Source of the DNA: Lysinibacillus pakistanensis
GTDB taxonomy: Bacteria > Bacillota > Bacilli > Bacillales_A > Planococcaceae
Direction of reading: 5' to 3'
Assembly (NCBI RefSeq): GCF_030123245.1
Contig: NZ_CP126101.1
Coordinates: 308,501-372,500, forward strand
Length of the DNA stretch: 64,000 nt
Position 1 is the stretch's first letter. Each line of letters opens with the position of its first letter. Below the pieces are notes generated by a model. It did no database searches. It saw only the letters and a program-made list of their open reading frames with translations, and was not told the origin of the DNA. Shown here piece after piece: positions 36,702 through 44,952 of the stretch. The position numbers were made by a program, and so were the translations under genes.

Positions 36702-37946
36702 TTACTGTTTCCTACTACTCACAATACCTTGATAATAGCTTCTTTTTGAACGTTGTATTGTTAACAATAGTAGTATAACAGCGATAAACAACATCATATA
36801 GGAAGCACTAATGACAACTACACGGATTGTCATCCATTCAGCAACTAAACCAAATATAGCAGTAAATACAATAATAAAAAGAGCTTCAAAGAATCCATAA
36901 ATACTTCCAATTCGGCCCATGATCTTAGAAGGAATGTTATTTTGATAAAATGTATAAAACCCTGTATTCGCAAAAGCCGTTGCAAATGACAATAGAAAGC
37001 ATCCCAAAGCTGCAATAAGAAAAGTAAAGGATGAAGTAAACACTAAATAGCCTAATGCTGTTATAAGAGACCCCATACCGATTAGCCATGGAGTAGGAAT
37101 TTTTTCAACAAAAGCTGAATTGGTTAAAGAGCCAATTAAAACACCTACTCCTGCGAGACTGACTAACATTCCATATTGCCCCTCTGATAAAGCTAGTACT
37201 TGTGTTGCAAAAGCTGCCTCTAAAGAATCAGTTGCTGTCATCAAGACGACGGTAGCACTAAACAACATATAGATTAGCATTACGTAGCGATTTTTTAAGC
37301 TAAAGCGTATGACCATTTGCCAATCATGCAGTAATACACGATAAAGTGATGCTTTTTCTGTAACACTATCAAATTTTTCATGGGCTTCAACATTTGGCAT
37401 TTTAAAGGTTATACAGGCTGATAGAGATAAAGCAATTGCATTTAAGTATATTGCCATATTGGGTGTCCCAAGTGTAAAAAGCAAACCAGCAATAGCAGGC
37501 CCAGTTAGAAATGCCCCAGAATCGAGAAGGCTACGCAATGAATTAAAACGTTTTCGTTGTGCTATAGGTATCAATTTAGTGATATAAGTCATAGAAGTTG
37601 GATGATACATAGAGCTAGCTGCTGTAATGATAAACACTAAGGCATAAATCGATACTAAGCTAGAAAAGAAAGGGAGTAAAACGATTAGTATAGATTGAAA
37701 AAGGTTTAAAATAATCATTAAATTTTTCTTATTAAAACGATCTATTAGGCTTCCTGACCAAAAGTTTGTGAGCAAGGATGAGCATGCTCTTACAATATAC
37801 AAGCCAGAGACAGCAAGAGCTGATTCTGTAAGCTTTAAAACAATGAGATTTAAGGCGATAAAATAGATCCATCCACCAATACTAGAGATACCAATACTAC
37901 ACAATAGGATGACAGGATAGCGCCATGTCTCTAAAGATTTTTTCAT
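36702..37946 (-). CDS. MFS transporter under T-box control
   Basis: The 414-residue protein has 12 predicted membrane segments of the general MFS type. SGSLIDRFNKKNLMI between segments 2 and 3 is the motif A loop. It resembles bacterial efflux-type members. AAGGAGG stands six bases before the ATG. It is directly downstream of a complete T-box leader on the same strand, so its expression depends on the charging of one tRNA. This points to an amino-acid or amino-acid-derived substrate. The upstream genes of the same strand encode a hydrolase and an SgrR-like regulator. Confidence 0.9.
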   Translation of the reverse strand: MKKSLETWRYPVILLCSIGISSIGGWIYFIALNLIVLKLTESALAVSGLYIVRACSSLLTNFWSGSLIDRFNKKNLMIILNLFQSILIVLLPFFSSLVSIYALVFIITAASSMYHPTSMTYITKLIPIAQRKRFNSLRSLLDSGAFLTGPAIAGLLFTLGTPNMAIYLNAIALSLSACITFKMPNVEAHEKFDSVTEKASLYRVLLHDWQMVIRFSLKNRYVMLIYMLFSATVVLMTATDSLEAAFATQVLALSEGQYGMLVSLAGVGVLIGSLTNSAFVEKIPTPWLIGMGSLITALGYLVFTSSFTFLIAALGCFLLSFATAFANTGFYTFYQNNIPSKIMGRIGSIYGFFEALFIIVFTAIFGLVAEWMTIRVVVISASYMMLFIAVILLLLTIQRSKRSYYQGIVSSRKQ

Positions 37947-37983
37947 ATAAATTCCTCCTTAAGCAAAGTCATAATTTGCAAAA

Positions 37984-38277
37984 TAAAAAAAATCCCACCC
38001 CCAAGACGATTTGTCTTAGGGACGAGATTGTGGAATTTATATTCACGTGGTGCCACCCTAGTTCGCCATTATGTCACCATAATAGCCTTTTCAGTACGGC
38101 ATAACGACTTATGCTTATACTGTTCCTCTGTAACGGGAGCTCCCGTCGCACCATCATTCTATGCAGAAATCCAATGCGCTACTCCGAGACTTGTTTCAAT
38201 AATTCGTTCTTACTCGTTTTCAGCATTCCGAGCTCTCTGGGAAGAACAACCTTATTTACTCTTCTCTTCATTGTATT
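37984..38277 (-). promoter_or_regulatory. T-box tRNA-sensing leader with terminator
   Basis: The minus strand carries AGGGTGGCACCACG (38046-38059), the T-box sequence that pairs with an uncharged tRNA acceptor end. Upstream is a Stem I with AGAGAGC, GCTG, AGTAAGAACG and GAAACAAGTCTCGGAG. A 16-bp terminator stem (37992-38007 with 38013-38028) followed by eight T precedes the MFS gene. The specifier lies near 38191-38194. CAA (Gln) fits the usual GAA-N-codon spacing, but ACA (Thr) or AAC (Asn) cannot be excluded. Confidence 0.93.
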
Positions 38278-38283
38278 TTGCAT

Positions 38284-38313
38284 ATTGTAGCATAAATCTA
38301 TAATTTTGGTAAA
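38284..38313 (-). promoter_or_regulatory. sigma-A promoter of the T-box leader
   Basis: On the minus strand, TTTACC and TACAAT are spaced by 18 bases, placing the start site just before Stem I. The -35 lies inside the 3' end of the upstream hydrolase gene. Confidence 0.65.
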
Positions 38314-38939
38314 GCACTAGTTTTCTTTAGGTATTTTTTTAGCTCTGCTAATAATGTCTGACATATAATTATGGATTCTACGGTGTTATTTGTTATTTCA
38401 AGAGAATGATCCGCACTTTCGATAATAGAAAGATGATGGGAAGAAAGTTGCTCGACTATTTCCTTCGAATAATGAGGATCAGCCGTTCCAATTGCTAGAA
38501 ATGTATTTTTGTCTATAAGGTTTTGTCCAATATGCTCAAATAACAGCAGTGGGGTGAGAATAACATATCGGGAAAATATAGCTGGACACTGCTGCATATA
38601 AAAATCAATAATCGGTAATGTTCCAAGTGATTTGCCTATGTATACAGCTTCCTGATAAGGTTTTGTGCGTAAAATATATTCTACGATAGTGTTTGCTTTT
38701 TGATAAACCATATCTGATATAGCTTTTGGATCCTGTTCAAACTGCTGTTGCTCAAATGCATAGCACACCTGTACAACATCATAGCCCAGCTCTAGCATTA
38801 ACTGAGTAGAGTAATAAAGAAGCGGTCTGTCATAGGTATAGCCTGTGCCAGAGAACATAAAGCAAACTTTGTTACTCGTATTATCAAAAAAATTGTATGG
38901 GATATTATTGTATTGAGCTTTTCTTTGTTTAACTTTCAT
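38298..38939 (-). CDS. alpha/beta-hydrolase-like protein
   Basis: The 213-residue cytoplasmic protein has an alpha/beta hydrolase layout: GTGYTYDRPLLYYSTQ near the oxyanion hole, nucleophile elbow YIGKSLGTLP (GxSxG, about residue 102), a late Asp (GTADPH) and a His in SADHSLEI. It is a short, lid-poor form. Its start overlaps the stop of the SgrR-like gene by four bases. It is not a recognised named enzyme. It may process the compound sensed by the neighbouring regulator, which is inference. Confidence 0.8.
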   Translation of the reverse strand: MKVKQRKAQYNNIPYNFFDNTSNKVCFMFSGTGYTYDRPLLYYSTQLMLELGYDVVQVCYAFEQQQFEQDPKAISDMVYQKANTIVEYILRTKPYQEAVYIGKSLGTLPIIDFYMQQCPAIFSRYVILTPLLLFEHIGQNLIDKNTFLAIGTADPHYSKEIVEQLSSHHLSIIESADHSLEITNNTVESIIICQTLLAELKKYLKKTSALPKL

Positions 38940-40573
38940 AAAGATTCCTCCTTATCATACCAAATGGTTGAAAAATCAATATACCCTAAGTAATTAAAGT
39001 TTAATTCTAAAATATCATGAGCAAAAGGTATTTCATCAATATTTGTAAATAATGGTATCAAAATTGCTTCTTCCATTAAATAGTCGTTTAGAGCATCATA
39101 CAGTAATGGCCATTCTGTTTTTGAAGCACATTTGAATTGGTTAAGTATATTGCTAAAATATAAATCATCTTTGCAGACTTTATAAATAGGAGAGTCTGGG
39201 CTGAACATAGCCTGTAATTTATGAAAGGCTGTTGGAATAGATACAACATTCGTATACACAAATACATCATGATTAAGCTGTTGTAGACTATATTTAATAT
39301 ATTGAGATAGGGTTAATGTATCCACTTGTGGTTGAAAACCATATCGTTTAAAAGATGAAACTAATAGTTGGTTCAATTTGCTCTTTTTTTTAGAAACAGC
39401 AATTTTTAAATTTTCATTTCTACATAGTGGTGGAATACTACTACTAAAATAGCTTAAATGATTTTTTAAGGATGAATCCTTTTGAAGCAATGTAAATAAA
39501 TGCTTATGTATGATGTTTTTTAAGTGCTGTCTTTGAGCTTTAGTTGAACAAACCTCTGTATTTTTATTTAATATAATGGCACAAATCCCATTTTGGATAT
39601 TCATCTTTTTATGATGAATAGAAGTAGAGAAATTTGTTTGAAAAAATGAATTTAAGGTTTTGGGTAGTAAGTTTAATTCCACTGTTTGCAATAAAGCCTT
39701 CATACCAAAATAATTATCATAAGCTTTTAATATAATTTGATCGTCTGTATATGTAGAAATTGCAAATGAACCTGTTCCGTAAACGACATTATCTTCAATT
39801 TTATAAATACTTGATTGAATATCGGTCAGTAAGTCTAGCACGTATGTGCAAGATTCCGAAAGAATAATATCTATTGTCCACGTATCCACGATTGTGATTT
39901 CTTGAATAGGCTTCCATAGAGGAAGGTGAAGTAATTGGCATAAACACCATGCGACGTCTTTTGCTGTTAGTAAATCACCATTGTGGAAAGTAACATTTTT
40001 TCGCAGATAAAGACGCAATTTTTGACCATTCATTTTCCAGTGATGAGCGAGAGACGGAATAATAGCACCATTAGTATCTGCTTCGACCAGACGATTTGTA
40101 ATATTGGATAAAAGTGCGGCACTATAAGCATCATTCACTTGATTGGGTTGAAGATTATAAATAGGGTGATAGATTGGCACTATCAATCGTTCATTATATA
40201 GGATGTTATTTGTAATATTTTGTTGATATAGTTGCTTTAAGCTTATAGCTAGAGAATCTGTTAAATGGGGAAATGCAAATAACTCTTCCCAATCCATCAT
40301 CGTCATTACTGAAATATGAGGTTTCATAGCATCTACAATCATTTTTTCAATATCCTGGTGCCATTGAATTTTGGATAAGTGTCCGCGTCCATTTCCTGCT
40401 TGATAAGTTAGCCAATTGTGTTGCTGAAATAATTTAAGATAACGATTTAATTGCTTCGTACTAATATGTAGTAAAGCTGCTAATTGCTGTTGATTGAAAG
40501 TGCTACCTTTTTGATGGCAATAAAGTGAAAGTAAATAGAAAAGTGTTTTATTTTTTGAAAGAAAGGTGGACAT
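38936..40573 (-). CDS. SgrR-like regulator with solute-binding domain
   Basis: The 545-residue protein joins an N-terminal helix-turn-helix (QQLAALLHISTKQLNRYLKL, about residues 28-47) to a family-5 extracellular-solute-binding-like domain (IIPSLAHHWKMNGQKLRLYL, then RKNVTFHNGDLLTAKDVAW). There is no signal peptide, so the binding domain works in the cytoplasm as a ligand sensor, as in SgrR. Its stop overlaps the following hydrolase gene (ATGA). It probably controls this short operon and perhaps the MFS gene. Confidence 0.88.
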   Translation of the reverse strand: MSTFLSKNKTLFYLLSLYCHQKGSTFNQQQLAALLHISTKQLNRYLKLFQQHNWLTYQAGNGRGHLSKIQWHQDIEKMIVDAMKPHISVMTMMDWEELFAFPHLTDSLAISLKQLYQQNITNNILYNERLIVPIYHPIYNLQPNQVNDAYSAALLSNITNRLVEADTNGAIIPSLAHHWKMNGQKLRLYLRKNVTFHNGDLLTAKDVAWCLCQLLHLPLWKPIQEITIVDTWTIDIILSESCTYVLDLLTDIQSSIYKIEDNVVYGTGSFAISTYTDDQIILKAYDNYFGMKALLQTVELNLLPKTLNSFFQTNFSTSIHHKKMNIQNGICAIILNKNTEVCSTKAQRQHLKNIIHKHLFTLLQKDSSLKNHLSYFSSSIPPLCRNENLKIAVSKKKSKLNQLLVSSFKRYGFQPQVDTLTLSQYIKYSLQQLNHDVFVYTNVVSIPTAFHKLQAMFSPDSPIYKVCKDDLYFSNILNQFKCASKTEWPLLYDALNDYLMEEAILIPLFTNIDEIPFAHDILELNFNYLGYIDFSTIWYDKEESL

Positions 40574-40648
40574 TTACTATCTCCTTTTGTCTCTTTTTAT
40601 AAAAAATATTCTCTTTTATAATGTTACCATAACAAGGAGGGGACATTT

Positions 40649-41617
40649 ATGAAGGCTGTGATTTTGAATGAGTTTGGCTCTGCTGATGTTTTGCAATATG
40701 TAGAATGCCCAATACCTAGTATAAGTTCTGGGGAGGTATTAATACGTACAACCTACACAAGTGTAAATTTTGCTGATATTAAAAACAGAACAGGGAATAA
40801 GGCTAAAGCCAATTTTCCAATGATTTTAGGCTTAGATGTAGCAGGGGTAGTTGAAAAGGTTTTTGATGAGAGAAGTATGTTTAAAAAAGGAGATCTTGTT
40901 ATTGCATTTCCGAAAAATGGAACCTATGCAGAATTTGTAGTGGCAAAGGAGCGGCTAGTATTTCGTATTCCTAATGGTGTGCCAGTGGAGAAGGCAGCCG
41001 CAGCTCCAACAGTTTTATTTTTATCCTATCTGTTGACACATCAAATTGCGCCAATTCAAAAAAGTGATGCTGTTTTAATTCATGCAGCTTCTGGCGGAGT
41101 AGGGACAATGCTTATTCAAATGGCCAAAAATCTAGGGGCAAGAAAGATTATTGGAACGGTTAGTAAAATGGATAAAGCAAGTATTGTTTATGAGCTTGGT
41201 GCACATCAGGTGTTAACCTATGAGAATTTTAGTGAGCAAGTCAATGACTATACAGATGGACTTGGTGTAAATATCATTTTTGATTCTATTGCGGGCAATA
41301 TAACGGAAGAAAGCTTAAGCTGTTTAGCTCCATATGGTACCCTTGTGCAATTTGGGAATAGCGGTGGTAGAGCTGGGCAAGTCATGACCTCAGATTTACA
41401 TAATAGCTGCCGGAATATCAAGGGCTTTAGTCTAGGAACTACCCGAAAGCTTAAGCCTGAGTTATTGCAGCAGGTTGCCCAAAATATTTTTACTATATTA
41501 AAGAATGAGGACTTCCAAGTACCAGTTGCTAAAGTTTTCGCATTAGAGGATATGCAGGAAGCGCATAAGTTAATGGAAAGTCGTCAGCATCAAGGAAAGA
41601 TTTTAATAAAAATATAA
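40649..41617 (+). CDS. zinc-free quinone oxidoreductase-like (MDR superfamily)
   Basis: The 322-residue protein has an N-terminal GroES-like domain (SVNFADIKNRTG, VAGVVEKV) and an NADPH-binding Rossmann domain (LIHAASGGVGTMLIQMAKNLGA). The catalytic zinc Cys/His set of alcohol dehydrogenases is missing, as in QOR/crotonyl-CoA-reductase-like enzymes. It likely reduces quinones or activated alkenes. AAGGAGGGG stands about seven bases before the ATG. It is divergent from the SgrR-like gene and has its own terminator. Confidence 0.88.
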   Translation: MKAVILNEFGSADVLQYVECPIPSISSGEVLIRTTYTSVNFADIKNRTGNKAKANFPMILGLDVAGVVEKVFDERSMFKKGDLVIAFPKNGTYAEFVVAKERLVFRIPNGVPVEKAAAAPTVLFLSYLLTHQIAPIQKSDAVLIHAASGGVGTMLIQMAKNLGARKIIGTVSKMDKASIVYELGAHQVLTYENFSEQVNDYTDGLGVNIIFDSIAGNITEESLSCLAPYGTLVQFGNSGGRAGQVMTSDLHNSCRNIKGFSLGTTRKLKPELLQQVAQNIFTILKNEDFQVPVAKVFALEDMQEAHKLMESRQHQGKILIKI

Positions 41618-41624
41618 AATATGT

Positions 41625-41663
41625 CAGCCCTCTGTAGGATGATTGTACAGAGGGCTGGTTGTT
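41625..41663 (+). terminator. terminator of the quinone oxidoreductase gene
   Basis: A perfect 12-bp stem (41625-41636 with 41646-41657) is followed by a T-rich tail. Confidence 0.9.
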
Positions 41664-41664
41664 T

Positions 41665-42930
41665 TTATTTTCCATCAGTGACGGTCAAGATGCCACGTTG
41701 AAGCATACCGGCAAATCCAGCCATAGCCCTATGTGCAGCAGCTTCGCCTACGCGTGCATACGCGACAATTACGGATGAGCCGTCATTGACCTCATTTGCT
41801 AAAAACACAGTTTCGCCTGAAGTTCTAACAGCCTTGTCCAAAGCTATTAAAAAAGCCACATCGCCATTCCAAGAGAGGGTATATAAATAACCGGTAGAGC
41901 TATCAAGATGAGCAGAGCGCAATTGATCAATCTCTGTTCTAGTGTACCCTTGCTCTACAACTGCAAGAATAGTTTCCTCTTTTAATTGCTCACCTGTAAA
42001 ATCTGCCGGCTCACTTATTTCATAAGCCTTCATGTCAGGCTGAGAATCAAAAGTATTTCTATAAAAATTATTTATTTTTTGTGAATCATTGATTAAGCGA
42101 CAATCGGGTATGACTCCAGTAGAGCCAGTATAAGCAATCCCATGAGCTAACCAAGCTAAGCCCATTCCAACATATGCATTATATCCTGATGAAGGGAAAA
42201 ACTTGCGACCTGAATTTATAGTTACTAAGCCACCTATAGCTAGAGAGGCCATTGTTTCTGAAGGGTCCAGGGTAGACCATCTGTCCATCACATATGTTCC
42301 ATATTTATATAAAACATCATATTTTGGATAATCGGTAGCGGAAGCATGACTTGACAAAACATCTAAATATAAACCAAGACCTCCAACATGCAAAATAGGG
42401 CCATTGATGGCGAAATTGGCAAATTTTTGATTCCTCCAGCAATCAACAGTGTCCTCTAAAGCATTGAAACTTGGATTTGCTGTGCTATCCATCCAAGAGG
42501 CGATTTGATTGGCCAAAGATTCTGTTGCATGTAGTAGACGGTTTTGATCGATAGTATCCAAATCATTGTAAACATGCTCGTAAGCTATTACTAAGCCTGC
42601 TAACACTATACCACCAGATGGAGAGCCTCCTAAAGTAGCATTGCTAAATAAAAGTGATTCACCGGAGGCATTCTGTAATTCTTCCATAGCAGTTAAGGTA
42701 GCTAAAATGGCTATTTTCACCTGTTCCTGTATGGCAGGGGCTTTATCGTATAAGCTTGCTAAAAATTGTAATTGATTGCCCAAACGCTGAAAGCGAAGAT
42801 TAACTTCTTGACCATTACTTCCAGAACGAATGGCGGCTACTTGTGAATAATTTTCATTATAGGAACAGCCCTCAGGGAAATGCTCATTAAAAAATCGGAT
42901 AGCTTCATCTGATGTCAATTTTGTTGTCAT
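41665..42930 (-). CDS. hypothetical protein, 421 residues
   Basis: The family is not recognised. The sequence is soluble, acidic to neutral and rich in Ala, Gly and Ser, with regularly spaced helices and short glycine motifs (ATLGGSPSGGIVLAG, INGPILHVGGLGLYL, ASLAIGGLVTINSG). It could form an all-helical toroid. There is no signal peptide or membrane segment. The C-terminal third looks like a separate small domain (SSTGYLYTLSWNGDVAFLIA). The DNA appears more GC-rich than its neighbours, so transfer is possible. It lies 42 bases downstream of the ecsC-like gene, in the same direction. Confidence 0.8.
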   Translation of the reverse strand: MTTKLTSDEAIRFFNEHFPEGCSYNENYSQVAAIRSGSNGQEVNLRFQRLGNQLQFLASLYDKAPAIQEQVKIAILATLTAMEELQNASGESLLFSNATLGGSPSGGIVLAGLVIAYEHVYNDLDTIDQNRLLHATESLANQIASWMDSTANPSFNALEDTVDCWRNQKFANFAINGPILHVGGLGLYLDVLSSHASATDYPKYDVLYKYGTYVMDRWSTLDPSETMASLAIGGLVTINSGRKFFPSSGYNAYVGMGLAWLAHGIAYTGSTGVIPDCRLINDSQKINNFYRNTFDSQPDMKAYEISEPADFTGEQLKEETILAVVEQGYTRTEIDQLRSAHLDSSTGYLYTLSWNGDVAFLIALDKAVRTSGETVFLANEVNDGSSVIVAYARVGEAAAHRAMAGFAGMLQRGILTVTDGK

Positions 42931-42972
42931 GATTTCACTCCTCGATAGTATTTTGAAGGAAAAAGAGTCTTT

Positions 42973-43779
42973 CTATTGATTCAACGTATTAAGTTTTTCA
43001 ACGATTCTTCGTTTTCGATAGAGCATAATTCCTGTTTCAGATACATCTTGCATCATCCCCTTATTTGCATAGGAACCGAAAATCATTCCAGCAATAGGAA
43101 TCATCTGAAATAGCTTCTTCCAGCCTAGCTGATCTCGATACGTAAAGAATACTTCCTGCCAGCCCTGAAGCTGTGAAACCATGTTTTCCGATGCATGATT
43201 TGTATCATGCATAGAAGAAAGCTCCTTTAATATAGCCTCCTTGCCCACGATATCAGCAGAAGTAAATTGTAGGCATTTAACAATAAAAATACGCTCCATT
43301 TTATCATTTGGATCATAGCCATGAATAATGGCGATTTCTTGTAAGGTTTTTAAAGCCATTCCTAAAATAAACGGGATATCAATGGCTAATGTAAAGATAC
43401 CACCAATGCCAGTAGAAGCACCTTGCACAGTTGCTAATTTCACACGTTCTTCCTGTAGTTTGTCACTAAGAGCAATCATATCCTCTAAAGGCATTTGTCC
43501 AATATCGGAAATATCAAAAATATGCTGCAACGAAGAAGTGCTACGAATTTTTTGCATCATGGCCTGTTCATTAATTAAATATTTACCGCCAGATTGAACG
43601 TAGCTCCCTAATTCATCGACAAGTAAGGCTATCTTATTTTGAAGAAAAGAAGGAGTCATCTTGTCTAAAATTTTAAATGGAATACGTCCAAGTTTCTCCC
43701 AAAACCATAGATCCTTATGATCCTTTTCCCAAGCTTGAATTTCTTGCAAATGCTTTTCTAATTGCTCTTGATTCTCCAT
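42973..43779 (-). CDS. EcsC family protein
   Basis: The 268-residue protein carries the EcsC core: EERVKLATVQGASTGIGGIF, then TLAIDIPFILGMALKTLQEIAIIHGYD (about residues 108-155). The hydrophobic centre may associate with the membrane. EcsC is named for its operon partner role with the EcsAB transporter in Bacillus, but no ecsAB is here, and its function is unclear. The last part is basic (YRKRRIVEKLNTLNQ). A fragment of a second copy lies just upstream at 44161-44268. Confidence 0.85.
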   Translation of the reverse strand: MENQEQLEKHLQEIQAWEKDHKDLWFWEKLGRIPFKILDKMTPSFLQNKIALLVDELGSYVQSGGKYLINEQAMMQKIRSTSSLQHIFDISDIGQMPLEDMIALSDKLQEERVKLATVQGASTGIGGIFTLAIDIPFILGMALKTLQEIAIIHGYDPNDKMERIFIVKCLQFTSADIVGKEAILKELSSMHDTNHASENMVSQLQGWQEVFFTYRDQLGWKKLFQMIPIAGMIFGSYANKGMMQDVSETGIMLYRKRRIVEKLNTLNQ

Positions 43780-44160
43780 TTTGTTGATTCCCCTTTGTTA
43801 TGCATTATCCTGCATAAAACGGACAGTATGACCACCACTACAAAAAATTAAGAGATGAACTGCCAGTGATAGCTCGATTTGTTTAACTACCATTCAGTAG
43901 AGATGAGGAAAATCTTTACTGAATGAAGTCTTCTTTATTTACAATACGAGGAAATCTGGTAAAAGGTTTCGATAGTTTAGTGAAATTTTAACTAGCTTTA
44001 CGTTTGATGTGTTGTGCCAAATTAAACAGTTACGTTTAAGTTTTGCTTAATCCAACGAAAAAAAGATTAAATGCTTCGTAACTAACATTATACAAGAGAA
44101 TATCTCTTTTTTAGCATTACTGGTAGAAATTAGATAATAAACACACGTGGTTATCTTATA
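43780..44160. other. intergenic region with a repeat-A remnant
   Basis: This AT-rich stretch between the ecsC gene and its duplicate fragment holds one short hairpin element (43891-43925). No ORF or promoter was identified with confidence. Confidence 0.5.
43891..43925. repeat. minimal repeat-A-like hairpin
   Basis: CATTCAGTA (43891-43899) and TACTGAATG (43917-43925) form a 9-bp inverted repeat identical to the core of the family-A inverted repeats. The inner sequence differs, and the tail GAATGAAGTCTTC matches the element edge only in part. Confidence 0.6.
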
Positions 44161-44268
44161 ATTGAAGAAAGGAAGAAGTTATCTTGTCTAAAATTTTAAA
44201 TGGAATACGTCCTAGTTTTTCCTAAAATCATAAATCCTTTTGACGCTTTTCCCAAGCTTGAATTTCTT
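44161..44268 (-). pseudogene. duplicated fragment of the ecsC-like gene
   Basis: This segment aligns with the N-terminal coding part of the intact gene at about 43638-43746. It shares ATCTTGTCTAAAATTTTAAA and continues TGGAATACGTCC, later CCCAAGCTTGAATTTCTT, with scattered substitutions and a small deletion. It has no start and no intact frame. It is the relic of an old tandem duplication. Confidence 0.8.
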
Positions 44269-44271
44269 ATT

Positions 44272-44790
44272 CTACTTAGAATCTTTAATATGTATAGTTA
44301 GATGAGGTTTGTTTAGATTAATATTTTCAAAGCTAATATTCCAACTATCTTTTTGTTTTTCATACTGTATTTTTGTTAAAATTGGGGAGAAATAATGTTC
44401 TTCAGTAAGTTTGTCAAGCTCAATAATAGCTTTTTGAATAACTTCTTTTTTTGTTAAATTTGTTCTTTGTCTTTCTTGCTCTTCTATAACAAACTTTGTG
44501 GCAGTAGCCTGTTCTGGATACGATAAAAAGGAAGCACCACTCCAAACATGCAAATAATCTCCGATTTCAACATCTTCACTTTCCTCTGATGAAAACCAAA
44601 TGGCATCAAAGATTTCATTGTTGTGTCCATCCTTAGATTTTGGGGATTCACTCACTACTAAAAACTTTCCTTCTTGTAGAGCTGTTACATAGCCAGAAAT
44701 GGAGGAAGAGGAGTAATCCTCAATTGTTGCTTTTGGATTGGAGCATCCGCTTATGACAAGTAGTATTATCAATACAAAGTATTTTTTCAT
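44272..44790 (-). CDS. DUF3221-type lipoprotein
   Basis: The 172-residue protein has a lipoprotein signal (MKKYFVLIILLVISGCSN, lipobox ISGC with Cys16). A small beta-rich domain of the DUF3221 kind follows (SGYVTALQEGKFLVVS, IWFSSEES, IEIGDYLHVWSG-like, LSYPEQATA). It is anchored on the outer face of the membrane. The function is unknown. The gene is preceded by AGAGGTG at a suitable distance and stands alone. Confidence 0.82.
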   Translation of the reverse strand: MKKYFVLIILLVISGCSNPKATIEDYSSSSISGYVTALQEGKFLVVSESPKSKDGHNNEIFDAIWFSSEESEDVEIGDYLHVWSGASFLSYPEQATATKFVIEEQERQRTNLTKKEVIQKAIIELDKLTEEHYFSPILTKIQYEKQKDSWNISFENINLNKPHLTIHIKDSK

Positions 44791-44952
44791 ACAGACACCT
44801 CTTTTGTTTTTGGTAAAATTGTATTGAATTGGAATTTAGATAAAAGGTCATTTTCTAATACTTTCATTGGATATAATAATATTTTAAAGATTGTCTAGTT
44901 CAATAAATAATCAATTTCTATAAAGCATAACGCTTCATGAACTATGAATCGC

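Noticed and set aside
38028..38303. 91-codon plus-strand ORF
   Set aside because: It is the complement of the T-box leader, so the open frame is a by-product of the RNA structure.
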